From: Deltaproteobacteria bacterium
GTDB taxonomy: Bacteria; Myxococcota_A; UBA796; UBA2385
Reading direction: 5' to 3'
Assembly: GCA_018401435.1 (NCBI GenBank)
Contig: JAGYJW010000048.1
Span: 1 to 53,511, forward strand
Length of the DNA: 53,511 nucleotides
The translations under genes were made by a program, and so were the position numbers. A model generated the notes under the pieces. That model was not told the origin of the DNA and searched no databases. It was given only the letters and a program-made list of their open reading frames with translations. Positions 10,048 to 21,700 of this stretch are shown one piece after another (positions within the stretch are counted from its first letter, which is position 1; each line of letters begins with the position of its first letter).

Positions 10048-10560
10048 TCAGCGCCCATAGCCGCAGCGGTGCCACTTCTCGAAGAAGGGGACCACCTTGG
10101 GGTGTGTGCAGAAGCCCATGCCCGCGATCAACAGCAAGGAGCTGGTGGCCTGGCGGAGCTCGGGCCGGCTGTGGTTGGCCCACTGATCGATCACGGCGCT
10201 GCGGGCGTCGCGGTCGAGGGCCGTAAAGGAGCTCAGGCGCGTGGCCTTGGGCCAGCTGTCCAAGGCGTGCAGCAAGAGCCGGATGAGGTTGTGGTTGGCG
10301 TCGGGCAGGGCCGCCACCGCCGCATCGAAGAAGTGGTCGAGGTCGAGGTCGGCGGCGCCCACCGGAATGGAGCGGGTGGGCGGGAAGGTGGCCTCGGCAA
10401 AGGCCCGGAAGAAGGCGGCCTCTTCTGTGGAGAGGCAGCTGTAGCCCGTGGCCACGGGGCGGTCCCACCACTGGGTGCTCGTCCAGATGCCCACGCCGCC
10501 TGCGGCCGCGACGGCGGCCACGGAGCCGAGGGCCAGCAGGCTGCGACGGGACAGGGCCAT
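10048..10560 (-). CDS. Gluconate 2-dehydrogenase subunit 3-like protein with Tat signal
   Basis: The 170-residue product starts with the twin-arginine signal SRRSLLALG followed by a hydrophobic, Ala-rich stretch, so it should be exported folded through the Tat pathway. The remainder is a small helical protein with TFPPTRSIP and DHFFDAAV segments typical of the gluconate 2-dehydrogenase subunit 3 family. In known systems this subunit carries the partner GMC flavoprotein across the membrane and helps anchor it. The next gene downstream, 20 bases away, encodes exactly such a flavoprotein. The start ATG has GAGG about eight bases upstream. The gene is divergently arranged with the membrane/coiled-coil gene that begins at 10615. 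Confidence 0.75.
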   Translation of the reverse strand: MALSRRSLLALGSVAAVAAAGGVGIWTSTQWWDRPVATGYSCLSTEEAAFFRAFAEATFPPTRSIPVGAADLDLDHFFDAAVAALPDANHNLIRLLLHALDSWPKATRLSSFTALDRDARSAVIDQWANHSRPELRQATSSLLLIAGMGFCTHPKVVPFFEKWHRCGYGR

Positions 10561-10614
10561 GGGGGCCTCGGGGCAGGGGGTGGTGGTGCGTAACCAGCTT
10601 CGCACCCAGGGGGA

Positions 10615-11704
10615 ATGCCGCCACCAAAGCCGGACCGAGATATATCGGCGGCCGTGTTCGTCCTCGGCGCCATCCCCCTGTTCGTCGGCCTGCTGATCGC
10701 CTTTTTGGTCGGGGGCGGCGGGCTCTCCATCTGGGCCGTCTACGCCTTGCTGCGGGCGATGCGTCGCCGGGCCATCCAAGCCCAGCACCCCGACCCCACC
10801 GCATTGCCGGCGCGTGCGGCCTCCCAACGGCAGCCCGCCCGCTCTGCCGGTCGGGGCGGCCTGGCGCAGCGGGCAGGATCTGCTGGGCTATCCGCAGCGC
10901 CTGGCCGCCTTGGAAGGGCGCCTGCAGCAGAGCCACGCCGACGCCTTGGACCAGGCCGCCCACCTGCGGTCGCGGGCCGAGCGCCTGTCCAGCAAGGACG
11001 AAGGCAGCGACCTCGTCGTCCGCTACGGCGCCGACGCCGCCATGCTCGAGACCCGGGCCGCCAGCATGCGCCGGGTCATGGGTCTGGTGTGGCGGTCTCG
11101 TGCCATCCTGGTGCTGCGGGCCCATGTGGCCATCACGGCCCGGGCCCGCCCCGATCTGGACGGCCTGCCCGGTGCGGATGTGCCCGAGGCCCAGCTGCAG
11201 CGGGCGGCCGGCCGCTACGAAGACGCGGCCGAGCGGGTGCGCGCCTATGTCATCCACGTCGAGTCCCGGCTGGCCGATCTCGCGGTGGCCGTGCCGCCGC
11301 CCCCCAGCGAGGCCGAGCTGGACGGCGACGACCGCGCGGCGGTGCGCGCCGAACAGGCCCGCGCCCGAGAGACCTATATCGCCCTGCAGAATCGCATGGA
11401 CCGCCTCGCCGACACCCTGAGCTACCTCGCCGACCGCTGCCTCACCCGTCAGGTGGTGCAACGCACCAACCAGGGAGTGGACGGGTTGGCCGGCAGCGAA
11501 GGCATCCTGGAAGAGGTCAGCGAGGCCCTGGCTGCCCTGGGCGATCTCGCCGAGCTGGGCGATCGGCAGCTCGCCGATACCGCCATGGACAACCTCGCCG
11601 AGGACATCAGCCAGCTGGAGCAGGCGGGGCTGGATGTGCAGGCCGAGGCCGAAGCCAGCCTGGAGATCGAGCGCCTGCTGGAACAGTTCCCAGGTCGGCA
11701 GTGA
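10615..11704 (+). CDS. Hypothetical membrane protein with helical coiled-coil body, frame broken
   Basis: The protein starts with a short polar N-terminus and one long or two short hydrophobic segments (AAVFVLGAIPLFVGLLIAFL, then LSIWAVYALL) at residues 13-48. A basic patch (RAMRRRA) follows. After a frame change near 10800-10840 the coding character continues in another frame as about 280 residues of charged, leucine-rich helix. These include repeated R-A-E-E patterns such as AALEGRLQQSHAD and YEDAAERVRAYVIHVESRL, ending EIERLLEQFPGRQ. This looks like a membrane-tethered coiled coil. No family is recognised. The stop codon overlaps a GTG that may open the next small gene. An AGGGGGA tract abuts the ATG, so the true start could be slightly downstream. 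Confidence 0.6.
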
Positions 11705-11951
11705 GCGAGACCGCGCCGCCCCCGGTCACCGCGAAACCCGGTGGCCTGGGCATGCTCCTGAGTGTCTACACGCCCACGGTGCTCACCGATCATCCGCGCT
11801 CGCTCGGCCCGGGCCGACCTGGCCTTCATGGGCCTGCCCCAGGTGGAGCCCGGCGATGAGGTGGAGATCGCCCAGCGCCGGGTGGCCCGACCTGCCGGCA
11901 TGCCCAGCGTCATCCTGGCGCGCAATGGCAGCCGCTTCAGGGAGCGCCTGA
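11701..11951 (+). CDS. Possible small protein, frame broken, function unknown
   Basis: A GTG at 11701 overlaps the preceding stop (GTGA) and opens a plausible coding stretch beginning SETAPPPVTAKPGG. Near 11800 the frame changes, and coding-like sequence continues as LAFMGLPQVEPGDEVEIAQ to VILARNGSRF. A further one-base change would reach the TGA at 11949-11951, giving about 83 residues. Support is the overlap, the G+C-rich third positions and the position directly before a convergent sigma-factor gene. No family is recognised. It could equally be untranslated sequence. Confidence 0.35.
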
Positions 11952-11980
11952 TCGGAGGGCCTCGACGGAGCTTCGGCCGT

Positions 11981-13099
<1,119 letters not shown>

Positions 13100-13508
13100 C
13101 GTGTCCTCGGTGGGTCGTCGGCGAGCGGGGAGGGCGCCCAGCCGATCCGGGTGCAGAAGCCAGTCCACCGCGGCAGGGCTGCCGGCGACGAAAGGAAGGA
13201 GCGCCCGTGTTGGTGCTGGGTTCGAGGTCCACGCCGTCTGCGAGGCGTCGGGCGCGGCCTCCGACGGCGTCTATCCGGGCGAGGCCTGCCGCGGTATCCC
13301 AGAGGCGCCAGCCGGGACCCACCCCGGCGACAGTGGGCCCCCGGGGCGCCAGCCCCGCGCCCCATGTGCGGGCGCCATCGTAAGGGGTCGATCACCCAGC
13401 GGCCCGGACCCGGGCCCGTCGGCAGAAGGGGCGCCGGGCGGAGGATTCGGCGCGGGCATCCTGGCGTGCTAACGTGCCGCCGGCCTTGGGGGTCGCGGAG
13501 CGGAACAC
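13100..13508. other. Intergenic region of about 410 bases with no convincing gene
   Basis: This gap separates the divergent sigma-factor and pseudokinase genes and should hold both promoters, though none stands out. On the minus strand, pieces in different frames read as AGLARIDAVGGRARR, DGVDLEPSTNTGA and AVDWLLHPDRLGALP. These have native-looking composition and could be the remnant or frame-broken copy of a small protein upstream of the sigma gene. The last piece faintly recalls the LLRHPEWL motif of GlnE-type adenylyltransferases. The evidence is too thin for a gene call. Confidence 0.3.
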
Positions 13509-15424
13509 GTGGCGAGGATGCGGATCAAGCTGGAAGCGGCGCGGGTGACCGACCGGCCGGGCGTGCGCCGGGGTGCGCTGGTTCAGGCCGATGGCCAGGA
13601 GTCCGCCGTCTTGTTGCGTGCGGTGGGCGCCGACGAGCCCGCCCCGGCCACCGACCCGGCCCGCTGGCGCCAGGATGCCGCGCTGCTGGCCCGCATGACC
13701 CACCCCAACGTGCTCCGGGTGTTGGGCCCCACCACCTTGGATGGCGCTGCGGCGCTGGTCTACCTGGATGCCGGTGGCACCGGGGCGCGCACCCTGGTCC
13801 AGGCCGCCTGGGCGTCGGGACGGGTGCCCCTCCGCCTGGTGGCCGAGCTGCTGCTCCCTGTGGCCCGGGTGCTGGCCACGCTGCCAGCCGCCGACGCCCA
13901 AGGCGCCCAGCTCTACCACCCCGGCCCCACCCTGGACGATCTGCAGGTGGCCCCCGACGGCGAGGTCAAGCTGCTGGGGCTGCGGGTCTTCCGGCGCGGC
14001 GACAACCCGCCTGGCGGCCCCCTGGGCGCCGTCCCCCCCGAACGCATGGTCGGGCCGTCGCGGGCCTCCTTCGGGTTGGCGGCCTTGCTGGCCGAGCTGC
14101 TGACCGGCAGCCGGCCGCCGCGGCCGCGGGATCCCGCCTCCTGGTCCGAGGTGGTCGAGGATCTCCAGCACGCGGTCCAAGAGCGCGCCGATCAGGCCCC
14201 GCCGCCCACCCTGCTCGCCCTGCTGGCGGACGCGTTGGCCTGGGAGGCCCGGGTGCGCCTGCAGCCGGCCTCGCTGGTGCGGGCCTTGGAAGGCATCGTG
14301 GTGCGGCTGGAGGGCCCCGGCCTGGTCAGCAGCCTCGGCCTGGGCCAGGCCGCGGGGGCCTCCTTCGAGTTGGAGCTGGACCCCGACGCCGACGAGGGGG
14401 CTCCCACCACCGTCGCCCCCTCGCCAATGCGCCATATCCCGCGCCCAGAGCCCGTTCTGGGCCCGCCGGCCATCGCCTCGGCCGCCTTGCGGCCAGAGCC
14501 GGGGCTGTTCTCGCGTGCCCCCACCGAAGAGCGACCCCGCCGGGATTCGGGGCTGCCGCGCGAAGAGACCCAGGACCGCCCCACCACGCTGGGCGGGCCG
14601 GTTCCGCCGGCCTTCCTGCTCCCCCGGGAAGAGACCCAGGACCGCCCGACGACCTTGGCGCCGCCGCCCATTCGAGGGGGCAGCATCAACCCCGGGGCCG
14701 CCAGCGAGCTGGTCACGCCCTCGGGGCTCTTGGACTTCGGCATCAACCCGGCGGAAGAGGGCCCGGTGGCGGCGCCGGTGGCCATTGGCACCGACTCGGC
14801 CGGCAAGGGGCCGGCCAGCAACCTGCTCCCGCTGGTGGCGGGGGGCATGGTGGTGCTGATGACCGTGCTGGCCCTGATCTGGCTCAGCGGGCTGCTCGAC
14901 CGGCCCGACAAGGGGCGGGTGGAGGAGCCGGTGGATCTGGCCCCCGCGCCGGCGGAGCCCCTGGAGGAGCCCGAGCAGGTCGCGCCGGTCGAGGCCCCGG
15001 CGCCCGCTCCAGCTCCAGCCCCCGCGCCGCTCCCGCGCCGGCTCCCGCGCCGGCTCCCGCGCCCGCTCCGCGCCCGCGCCCGCTCCAGCCCCCGCGCCGG
15101 CTCCCGCGCCAGCCCCCGCGCCAGCGCCGGCCCCCGCGCCGGCTCCCGCGCCGGCCCCGCGCCGGCTCCCGCGCCGGCCCCGCGCCAGCACCGACCACCT
15201 TCCGCGTGCAATTCCAGTCCGCGGATCCGGCTGTCACGGCGCTCGAGATCCGCTGCTCCGAAGGCGAGGCGTCGGGGGGGGCCCAGGTGGTCGTGCCGGC
15301 GGCTGCCGCGGGCCCCTGCCGCGTGATCGGGCGCACCTCGGATGCCAGCCGCCTGGCCATGGTTCGGGTGACGGGCGCGGCGACATTCCGCTGCTTCGCC
15401 GGCGGCTCCTCGACCTGCGAGTAG
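13509..15424 (+). CDS. Kinase-like (pseudokinase) membrane protein with Pro-Ala repeat linker, frame broken
   Basis: Residues 1-265 follow the order of a Ser/Thr kinase domain (RMTHPNVLRVLGP, then a C-lobe ending SLVRALEGIV), but the catalytic motifs are absent. The HRD position reads LYHPGPTLDDLQV, the DFG position reads LLGLRV and the glycine loop lacks its pattern. A linker follows with the phrase REETQDRPTTL repeated twice (DNA about 14560 and 14625). Next come a membrane segment (LLPLVAGGMVVLMTVLALIW, about residue 440) and a Pro-Ala-Pro-Ala tract. Within that tract the frame is lost, and it is regained as a small C-terminal domain starting TTFRVQFQSADPAV and ending CFAGGSSTCE. The GTG start at 13509 has GGAG nine bases upstream; ATG at 13518 is an alternative. 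It is likely a scaffold or sensor rather than an active kinase. Confidence 0.65.
15002..15190 (+). repeat. Degenerate 12-base tandem repeat encoding Pro-Ala-Pro-Ala
   Basis: Units close to CCGGCTCCCGCG and CCGGCCCCCGCG are repeated many times within the pseudokinase gene. In the correct frame each unit encodes Pro-Ala-Pro-Ala, a rigid extended spacer between the membrane segment and the C-terminal domain. As given, unit lengths vary and the frame slips near 15030 and again further on. Such a tract is prone both to real slippage and to assembly error. Confidence 0.75.
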
Positions 15425-15484
15425 GCGCCCCGCGCCCATCGACGGCGCCGCCTGTGGTATCCATCCCACGCTCGGGAGGACCCC

Positions 15485-18400
15485 ATGCGCACCCACGTGC
15501 TGCTCTTGATTGCACTCGCTGCCTGCTTCGACGACAGCGCTGATCCGGCCAAGGTCGCCGCGGATGCCAATTCCGCCGCCCAGGCGCCTGCGCCGCCGCC
15601 GCCGCCCACCTTCGAAGAGCAGGTCGCGGGCATCGGCGACCTCGCCTTTGCAGGTGACGGCCCGGGTGCGGTGAGCAAGGCCGAGGCCCTGCTTGCCGAG
15701 AAGCCAGAAGACGATGGCCTTTGGATCGCGCTGGAGCAGCAGGCGATCGCCGCGGGTCAGGCGGGCGCGCTGCTGGATCGGCTGGGGGGCGAAGCCATCG
15801 GCGGACGCGCCGGTCAGCAGAGCGCTGCGGGCCACCCTCGCCCTGGCCGCCGAACGCCCCGCCGATGCCTTGAGCGCCGCGATGGCCGCCCTGGCGGAGG
15901 AGCCCGACGCGGCGGCCGCGCTGATGGCCCAGGCCGTGCAAGCTGGCGCTGCCTTGCCCGATGCAGCCGGCGCCGACCCCAGCCCTGGCGAGTCCCTGGC
16001 GCGCTGGGCGGCCGGGGCCAATGATCGCGCCGCCAAGCCCTTCGAGGCCGCCGCGCTCTCGGTGGCGGGCTGGCGGGCTGCGGCCTTGCGCGGGAGCGTG
16101 CTCGCTGCCCGCGGGGATTCTGCGGGCGCGCTGCGCGAATTCGGTGTGGCGGCAGAGTCCAGCGATGTGCGGGCCGTGCTCGCCGGCAACCTCGGCCGCG
16201 CGGCCCTGGTCCTGGACCGAAAGGGCCCCGCCCTGCCCGGTGCGGGCGCCCCCGAAGCCGCCCAATGGGCCCGAAAGGCGGGCGAGGCCGCCGTGGCCGC
16301 TGGCTTGGCGGGTCAGGCCATGTCGGCCTTCACGCTGGCCACCCGCGCCTCGCTGATGGCCCTGCAGGCCGATGAGGCCGTGGCCTTGATCGAGCCCGCC
16401 TACAAGCGCTTCGTTGCCGCTGAAAACAAGCCTGCCATCGGCGAATCGGGCGTATTGTTGGCCCGCTGTGCCCTCGCCGCTGGCAGGCCCCTGTTGGCCG
16501 CCGAGGCCGCCGGCGCTGCGCGCCAGGCCCTGGCCGATGGCGGGGACGCCGCGCTGCTGGCGGACGCCGCCTGGCAGGAGTCCTGGGCGGGTTGGACCCT
16601 GGGTCGGATCGCCGCGGCGGAGGCCGGGGCAGCCGCCTTGACCGGCCCCCGCAAGAAGGTCGCCGACGCCATGCTCCTCGACCTCAAGGGGGACCGCGCT
16701 GGCGCCGTGGCGCTGCTGGACCTCTCGGGCCTGGACGCCCGGGATCTGGCCTATGGCGCCCTCGCGGCCGCCCGCATCGATCCCGACCGTGCCCTCAAGC
16801 ACCTCCAGACCGCCGTTGTGGCGGCCGACAAGACCGGCGACCGCAGTCTGTCCTTGTCCACCCGCCTGGGTCTGGAAAAGGCCGCACGCGGGCGCCGCAA
16901 CGCCGTGGCGGCCAAGGTGCGGGTCGAGCTGCTCGGCATGGCGGTCGAGGGGCCCGCCGGCGCGGGCCTGCGCGCCGAGGTCGCTGCCCGCAGCCTCTCC
17001 GCCGGAGACAAGGCCAGCCTGGTGGGCGACAAGGGCGTGGCGGCCAACTGGGCGGCCTTGACCAATGGCGGCGCTGGCGTCGCGGCCGACGATCCGCTCT
17101 CGGCCGGGGTGGGTGTCTGGGCCCAGGCCCGCGCCCAGGCGACGGGTGCTCCCGACGCGGCCTCGGCCGCCTATGGGCGCGCCCTCGGCCTGCTGCCCCT
17201 TCACCGCAGGGGGGCGCTGGACAGCGGCACCGCCTTGGACGGCTCCGACGGCCTGGACTTCGAGACGGATCTGACCGCGCTCGGGGCCGAGGGTGCGCCT
17301 GCCGCCGCGATTCCGGCGGTGCTGGCCGTCCACGAGCTCAGCCACCGGCTGGCTGCTGCGCGGGCCGACGACCGGGCCGGCCGGGATCTCTCCGCTGGCC
17401 TGGATCCCGAGGTGCGGGAGGCCCTCTTTGGCGCAGCGGCCCGCTGCCGCGCCAGCATGCTGCGCTACCTGCTGGGGGCTGGTCCGTTGCCCACCGACGA
17501 CTTCAAGGCCCTGGCAGCAGCCGAAGCCAAGGCCGGAGAGGTGCCGGTCTTCGCGCGGCTGCTCCCGGTGGGCCCCCCCAGCATCGCCGAGCTTCGCGGG
17601 GCCCTCGACGGCAGCGCCTTGCTCTCCTACGCCGTGGGCCCCTACCGGGTGCATGGCGCGGTCTTGACCGCTACCAGCGGGGCGGCTCGCTTTCTCGGAA
17701 AGACCGACCGCGCCCTTGATCTGGCCTCGCGACACAGCCAGGCCCTGCGGGCCGCCGCCGGCAACGACAGCAAGGCCAGCCATGGCGCCGGCGATGGCCT
17801 GCGCTCCATGCTCATCGACCCCTTCATGAACGATCTGAGCGGCTATGGGCGCTACCTCGTCATCGCTCCCGGCGAGGCCTTCCCCTTCCCCTTCATCACC
17901 TTCCCCGAGCAGGCCGACGGGCTGCGCTGGCTGGCTGCCATCCGCACGCTGGCGATGTCGCCGGATCTGCGCTCTGTGCGCATTCCCAAGGCAGAGGGGG
18001 AAGAGGCCGTGGTGGAGAAACCCTACTCTCCGGACTTCTTTGGCCTGGGCGCGCCCAAGGCGGCTGAGGCCGTGGCAGAGGCGCCCGCAGCCGCTCCCAG
18101 CACACCCTCCGACAAGGTCGATGGCGGCGGCACCACCGACGAGGACCTCCTGCGGCGGCACCGGGCCAACGCCAACCTGCCCCAGGATCTTGGCGCGGCC
18201 AGCCGGCAGTTCGGCGACGACTTCCGCAAGATCGTGACGGGCGGCGCCGCCAGCCTGGAGTCTTGGGATAAGCTCGCCGAGAATGCGCGCTACATCCATA
18301 TCTCCACGGTGGATATGGCGCCGGATGGTGGCCTGATGCTGGCCGATGGCGCCCTGAGCATCGCCCGGATCCGCACGACGCCGATGCGGGCTGAGCTGGT

Positions 18401-18677
18401 GATTGTGACCGCCGATGCCCCCGTCGAGGTGCAGGAGCAGCGTGCCCGGGCCTTCTTGGACGCCGGCGCCAAGGCCGTCATGGTCACCGCCTGGACCGTG
18501 CCCCCCGAGACCCTCGACCGCCTCTTTGATGGCTTCTACGAGGCCATCAACCGGGACCGCAGCGCGGCGGCGTCGGCGCGGGAGGCGCGGGACAAGCTGA
18601 TCAGCTCGTCCATCAACGAATTCAACCAAGATGACCCCGGCGAATGGGGCGCCCTGATGCTCTACGCAAGGCCCTAG
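15485..18677 (+). CDS. Lipoprotein with helical repeats and a catalytically degenerate CHAT domain, one frame break
   Basis: The N-terminus MRTHVLLLIALAACFDDS is a lipoprotein signal with lipobox LAAC, so the mature protein should be lipid-anchored outside the cytoplasm. About 600 residues of Ala/Leu-rich helical repeats follow (for example AMSAFTLATRASLMAL), resembling TPR. The last 350 residues match the CHAT (caspase-HetF-associated with TPR) order: ALLSYAVGPYRVHGAVL, then YIHISTVDMAPDGGL, then ELVIVTADAPVEV and GAKAVMVTAWTVPPE. In active CHAT proteases the second block reads H-x-A-T-H-G and the third S-A-C-E-T-G. Here the second His is Val and the Cys position is Asp, so proteolysis is unlikely. 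The frame shifts by one base at the G6 run 15784-15789, probably an error. A YD-repeat gene follows 27 bases downstream. Confidence 0.7.
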
Positions 18678-18704
18678 CCACAGGCGGTCCCCCGGGAGCT
18701 GAGC

Positions 18705-21700
18705 GTGCTGCTCATCGGCGTAGTCGTGGGGGTTGCCCTTGCGGTGCCCCCGGCCCTCCTGGGCCCGGATGGACCGACCTGGCTGGGACCCCTCCCGCCC
18801 CAGCAGAGCACGCTCGCGGGCGTGGACCGCGACGTGGTGGTGGTCGATCCCATCACGGGCGCCTTGCGGGTCGAGAGCTGGGACGCCCCCGGCCAGCAGC
18901 GCATCTGGGATGGCCGGAGGTGGACCGTTCGGGGCGGCGGCATCACCGATGACTGGCCGATTCGCGAGGGATTCAGCCTGCAGCTGGGCCCGGATGGCGC
19001 CTTGGAGTCCAGCAGCAGCCACTGGGGCCGCCGCTGCGACTACCGCTATGACGCCTCCGGTCGCCTCGTGGGCATGAGCTGGGAGGGCGGCGCCCGGGTG
19101 GACATCGCCTACGACGCCCAGGACCGCGTCGTGGAGACCCGTGGCCCCGGGCGGGCTTTGCATCGCTACCGCTGGGGCAGGGACCTGGAGGTGGACCGGG
19201 CGCCCGGTGGCCGCCTGACGGTGCGCGCCGATCCACCCAACCCCGAAGGCCAGCGCACCGTGCAGGTCATCGACGGTGCGGGTCGGGCTGCCCTCAGCAC
19301 CTGGGCCCAGCAAGATGGCGTCGAGCGCCTGCTGTCCTGGTCAGACCCCCGGGGCAACCAGAGCCGGCTGGACCACGGCAAGGAGGGCCTGTCCCTGGTC
19401 AGCTCGGGGCGATCGTGGGAGCTGCGCCTGGATCCGGACCGCCGACTGAAGGTGCTGACCGCCCCCAATGGCGGCGCCTGGACCTGGACCTGGGATGAGG
19501 CCGGGCGGATGGTGGGCCTGCAGGATCCCGGGGGCCGGATGCTTCGCCTGCTCCGAAACGCAGATGGGCAGGTCATTTCAGTGGATCAGGGCGGGCGCCG
19601 CACCGATCTCGAGCGGGATCCCGCAGGCCGCCTGCAGAGCGTCGTCTCGCCCAATGGCGCCAGCACCCGCGTCGCCCGCGATGCCCAGGGCCGGGTGGTC
19701 GGCATCACCGACGCCGCCGGCAACCTGCTGGCCCTGGAGCGCGACCGGAGTGGCCGGCTGCGAGCGGTGATCACGCGTACCGGCGCGCGCTGGGAGCTCT
19801 CCAGCGATGCCATGGGCCGCGTGGTTGAGGTGGTGGACCCCAGCGGCCGCAGCCTGGGTCTGGAACGCGATGGCGCCGGCCGCGTGATCCGGCTCAAGGA
19901 CAGCGTCTTTGGCAGCACCCAGCTGGCCAGGGGAGGGGACGGCGAGATCAGCCGGGTGCGGGCACCCGATGGACGAGAGACCGGTCTGGCCCGCGATGGA
20001 CATGGGCGCGTGGTGCGGATCCTCCGGCCTGATGGCTCCACCGTGACGATGGAGCGCGACGCGGCAGGGGAGCTGCGCTGGGTGGCCCTGGGCGAAGAGG
20101 GCGTCGAGATCGAGCGCAGCGCCGAGGGCCTGCCCCTGCGGGCCGCTTCGGTGCGCTGGTCCCGCGACGCGGTGGGCCGGGTGCAAGCGGTGGATGCGCC
20201 TGGCCTTCACATCGAACTGGAGCGCGATCTCGCCGGGCGCCTGTGGGGGGCCAGCGCAGGGTCCTGGGTGGTGGGCATCCAGCACGACGCCTCGGGTCTG
20301 CCCGTCGCCTGGCGGGGCAGCGATGGCGATCTGGTTCTGCAGCGGGACGCTTTGGGCGATGTCATCGTCGAGGCCCGGGGCCCCGATGAGCTGCGGGTGC
20401 TGCGCGACCCCCGGGGCTGGATCAACCGGGTGAGCCTGGGCGAGTCGGGCTGGCGCTTCGGCCGCGACGCCGCCGGTCAGCTGCAGCTGGTGCAAGGGCC
20501 CGACGGGCTGCGGGCCGGCATCGATCGCGACGCCTTGGGGCGGGTGACCCTGCTGCGCCACCCCGGCGGCACCCTCACCCGGGTGGGCTGGGGTCCCGAC
20601 CTGCTTCATGTCGAGGTGGACGCGCCTTCGGGCCAGCCTTTGCTGCGACGCAGCGTCGGCCTGGATGCCGACGGGCGCACGTTGTGGGTGCAAGAGGACG
20701 GCGGCGAGCGGGCCGCATGGAGCTACGATCCCCTCAACCAGCTGATCGCCATCGAAGAGGGCCTGGATTCTGCCTGGTCCTGGGCCCCCGACGCCATCGA
20801 AGGCCCCGGGGAGGAGCTGCTGGTGCGAGACGGGGCAGGGCAGGTGACCGAGGCCCGGGTCTCGGGCTTGCTGCCCACCTGGGGCGTGGCCGATGCCGTG
20901 CTCTCCGTCTTCCGCGACAAGGACGGCGCCATCGAAGGCTTCACCGGTGACCGCGGCGTGGCCCGCCTGCGCCACGACCCCTTGGGCCGCCTGGTGGAGG
21001 TGGTCTCGGCTGGGCAGCGCTGGCGCCTGAGCTTTGACCCCCTGGGGCGCCTGGACGCGGTGGAGGACCCCACCGGTGGCCGGCGCGCACTTCGCTGGAT
21101 GCCAGGTTCAATCGGAAATTCTGGCGATCTGCTGCGGGTGGGCCAAGACCAGCTCTGGCTGCCCGGCGCCGATCGCAGCCTGGGCCTGAGCACCCCCGGC
21201 GGCGACGAGGCCCTGGTGCATATCGGCGGAGATCCGCGCTTTGTCGTGGATGCCGCGGGCAGGGCGGTGGCGCTGCACGCCACCCCGCTGGGCCGCCTGG
21301 ACTCGGGTGCAGCCCACCTCGCCGGCGCCGGGGGGGGCCTTCAGATCTTCGCGGCGGGCCCCGTGGTCTTTGGCGACCTGGCGCTGGATCCCGTCTCTGG
21401 CGCACCCACCTCCGGGGTCCGGCGCTGGCCCTGGGAGAGTGCGGGACCGCGGGGGCCCCTGGGACGCAGCGAGCTGGATCCCGCGGCCTGGGACCCCCAA
21501 GGGCCCTGGCATCGCCCCATTGACCTGCTGGTCGCCCTGGGCGAGGTGGCCCCCATCGACGGAGCGGCCTGGACGCCCATCCCTGGGGCAGAGCTGGCAT
21601 TGCCCTGGCTGCCGGCCTCCTTCGAGGGCGGCGGGGTGCCCATCGGTCCGGGGCCCTGGATGCTACCCCTGGACGAGGACCCCCTGGTGGCCGCCCTCCT

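Noticed and set aside
15234..19313. A minus-strand open frame of about 1,359 codons
   Set aside because: It is antisense to the CHAT and YD-repeat genes. Its composition (Gly, Arg, His, Gln) follows from third-position G+C in the real genes, with no motif or ribosome-binding site.
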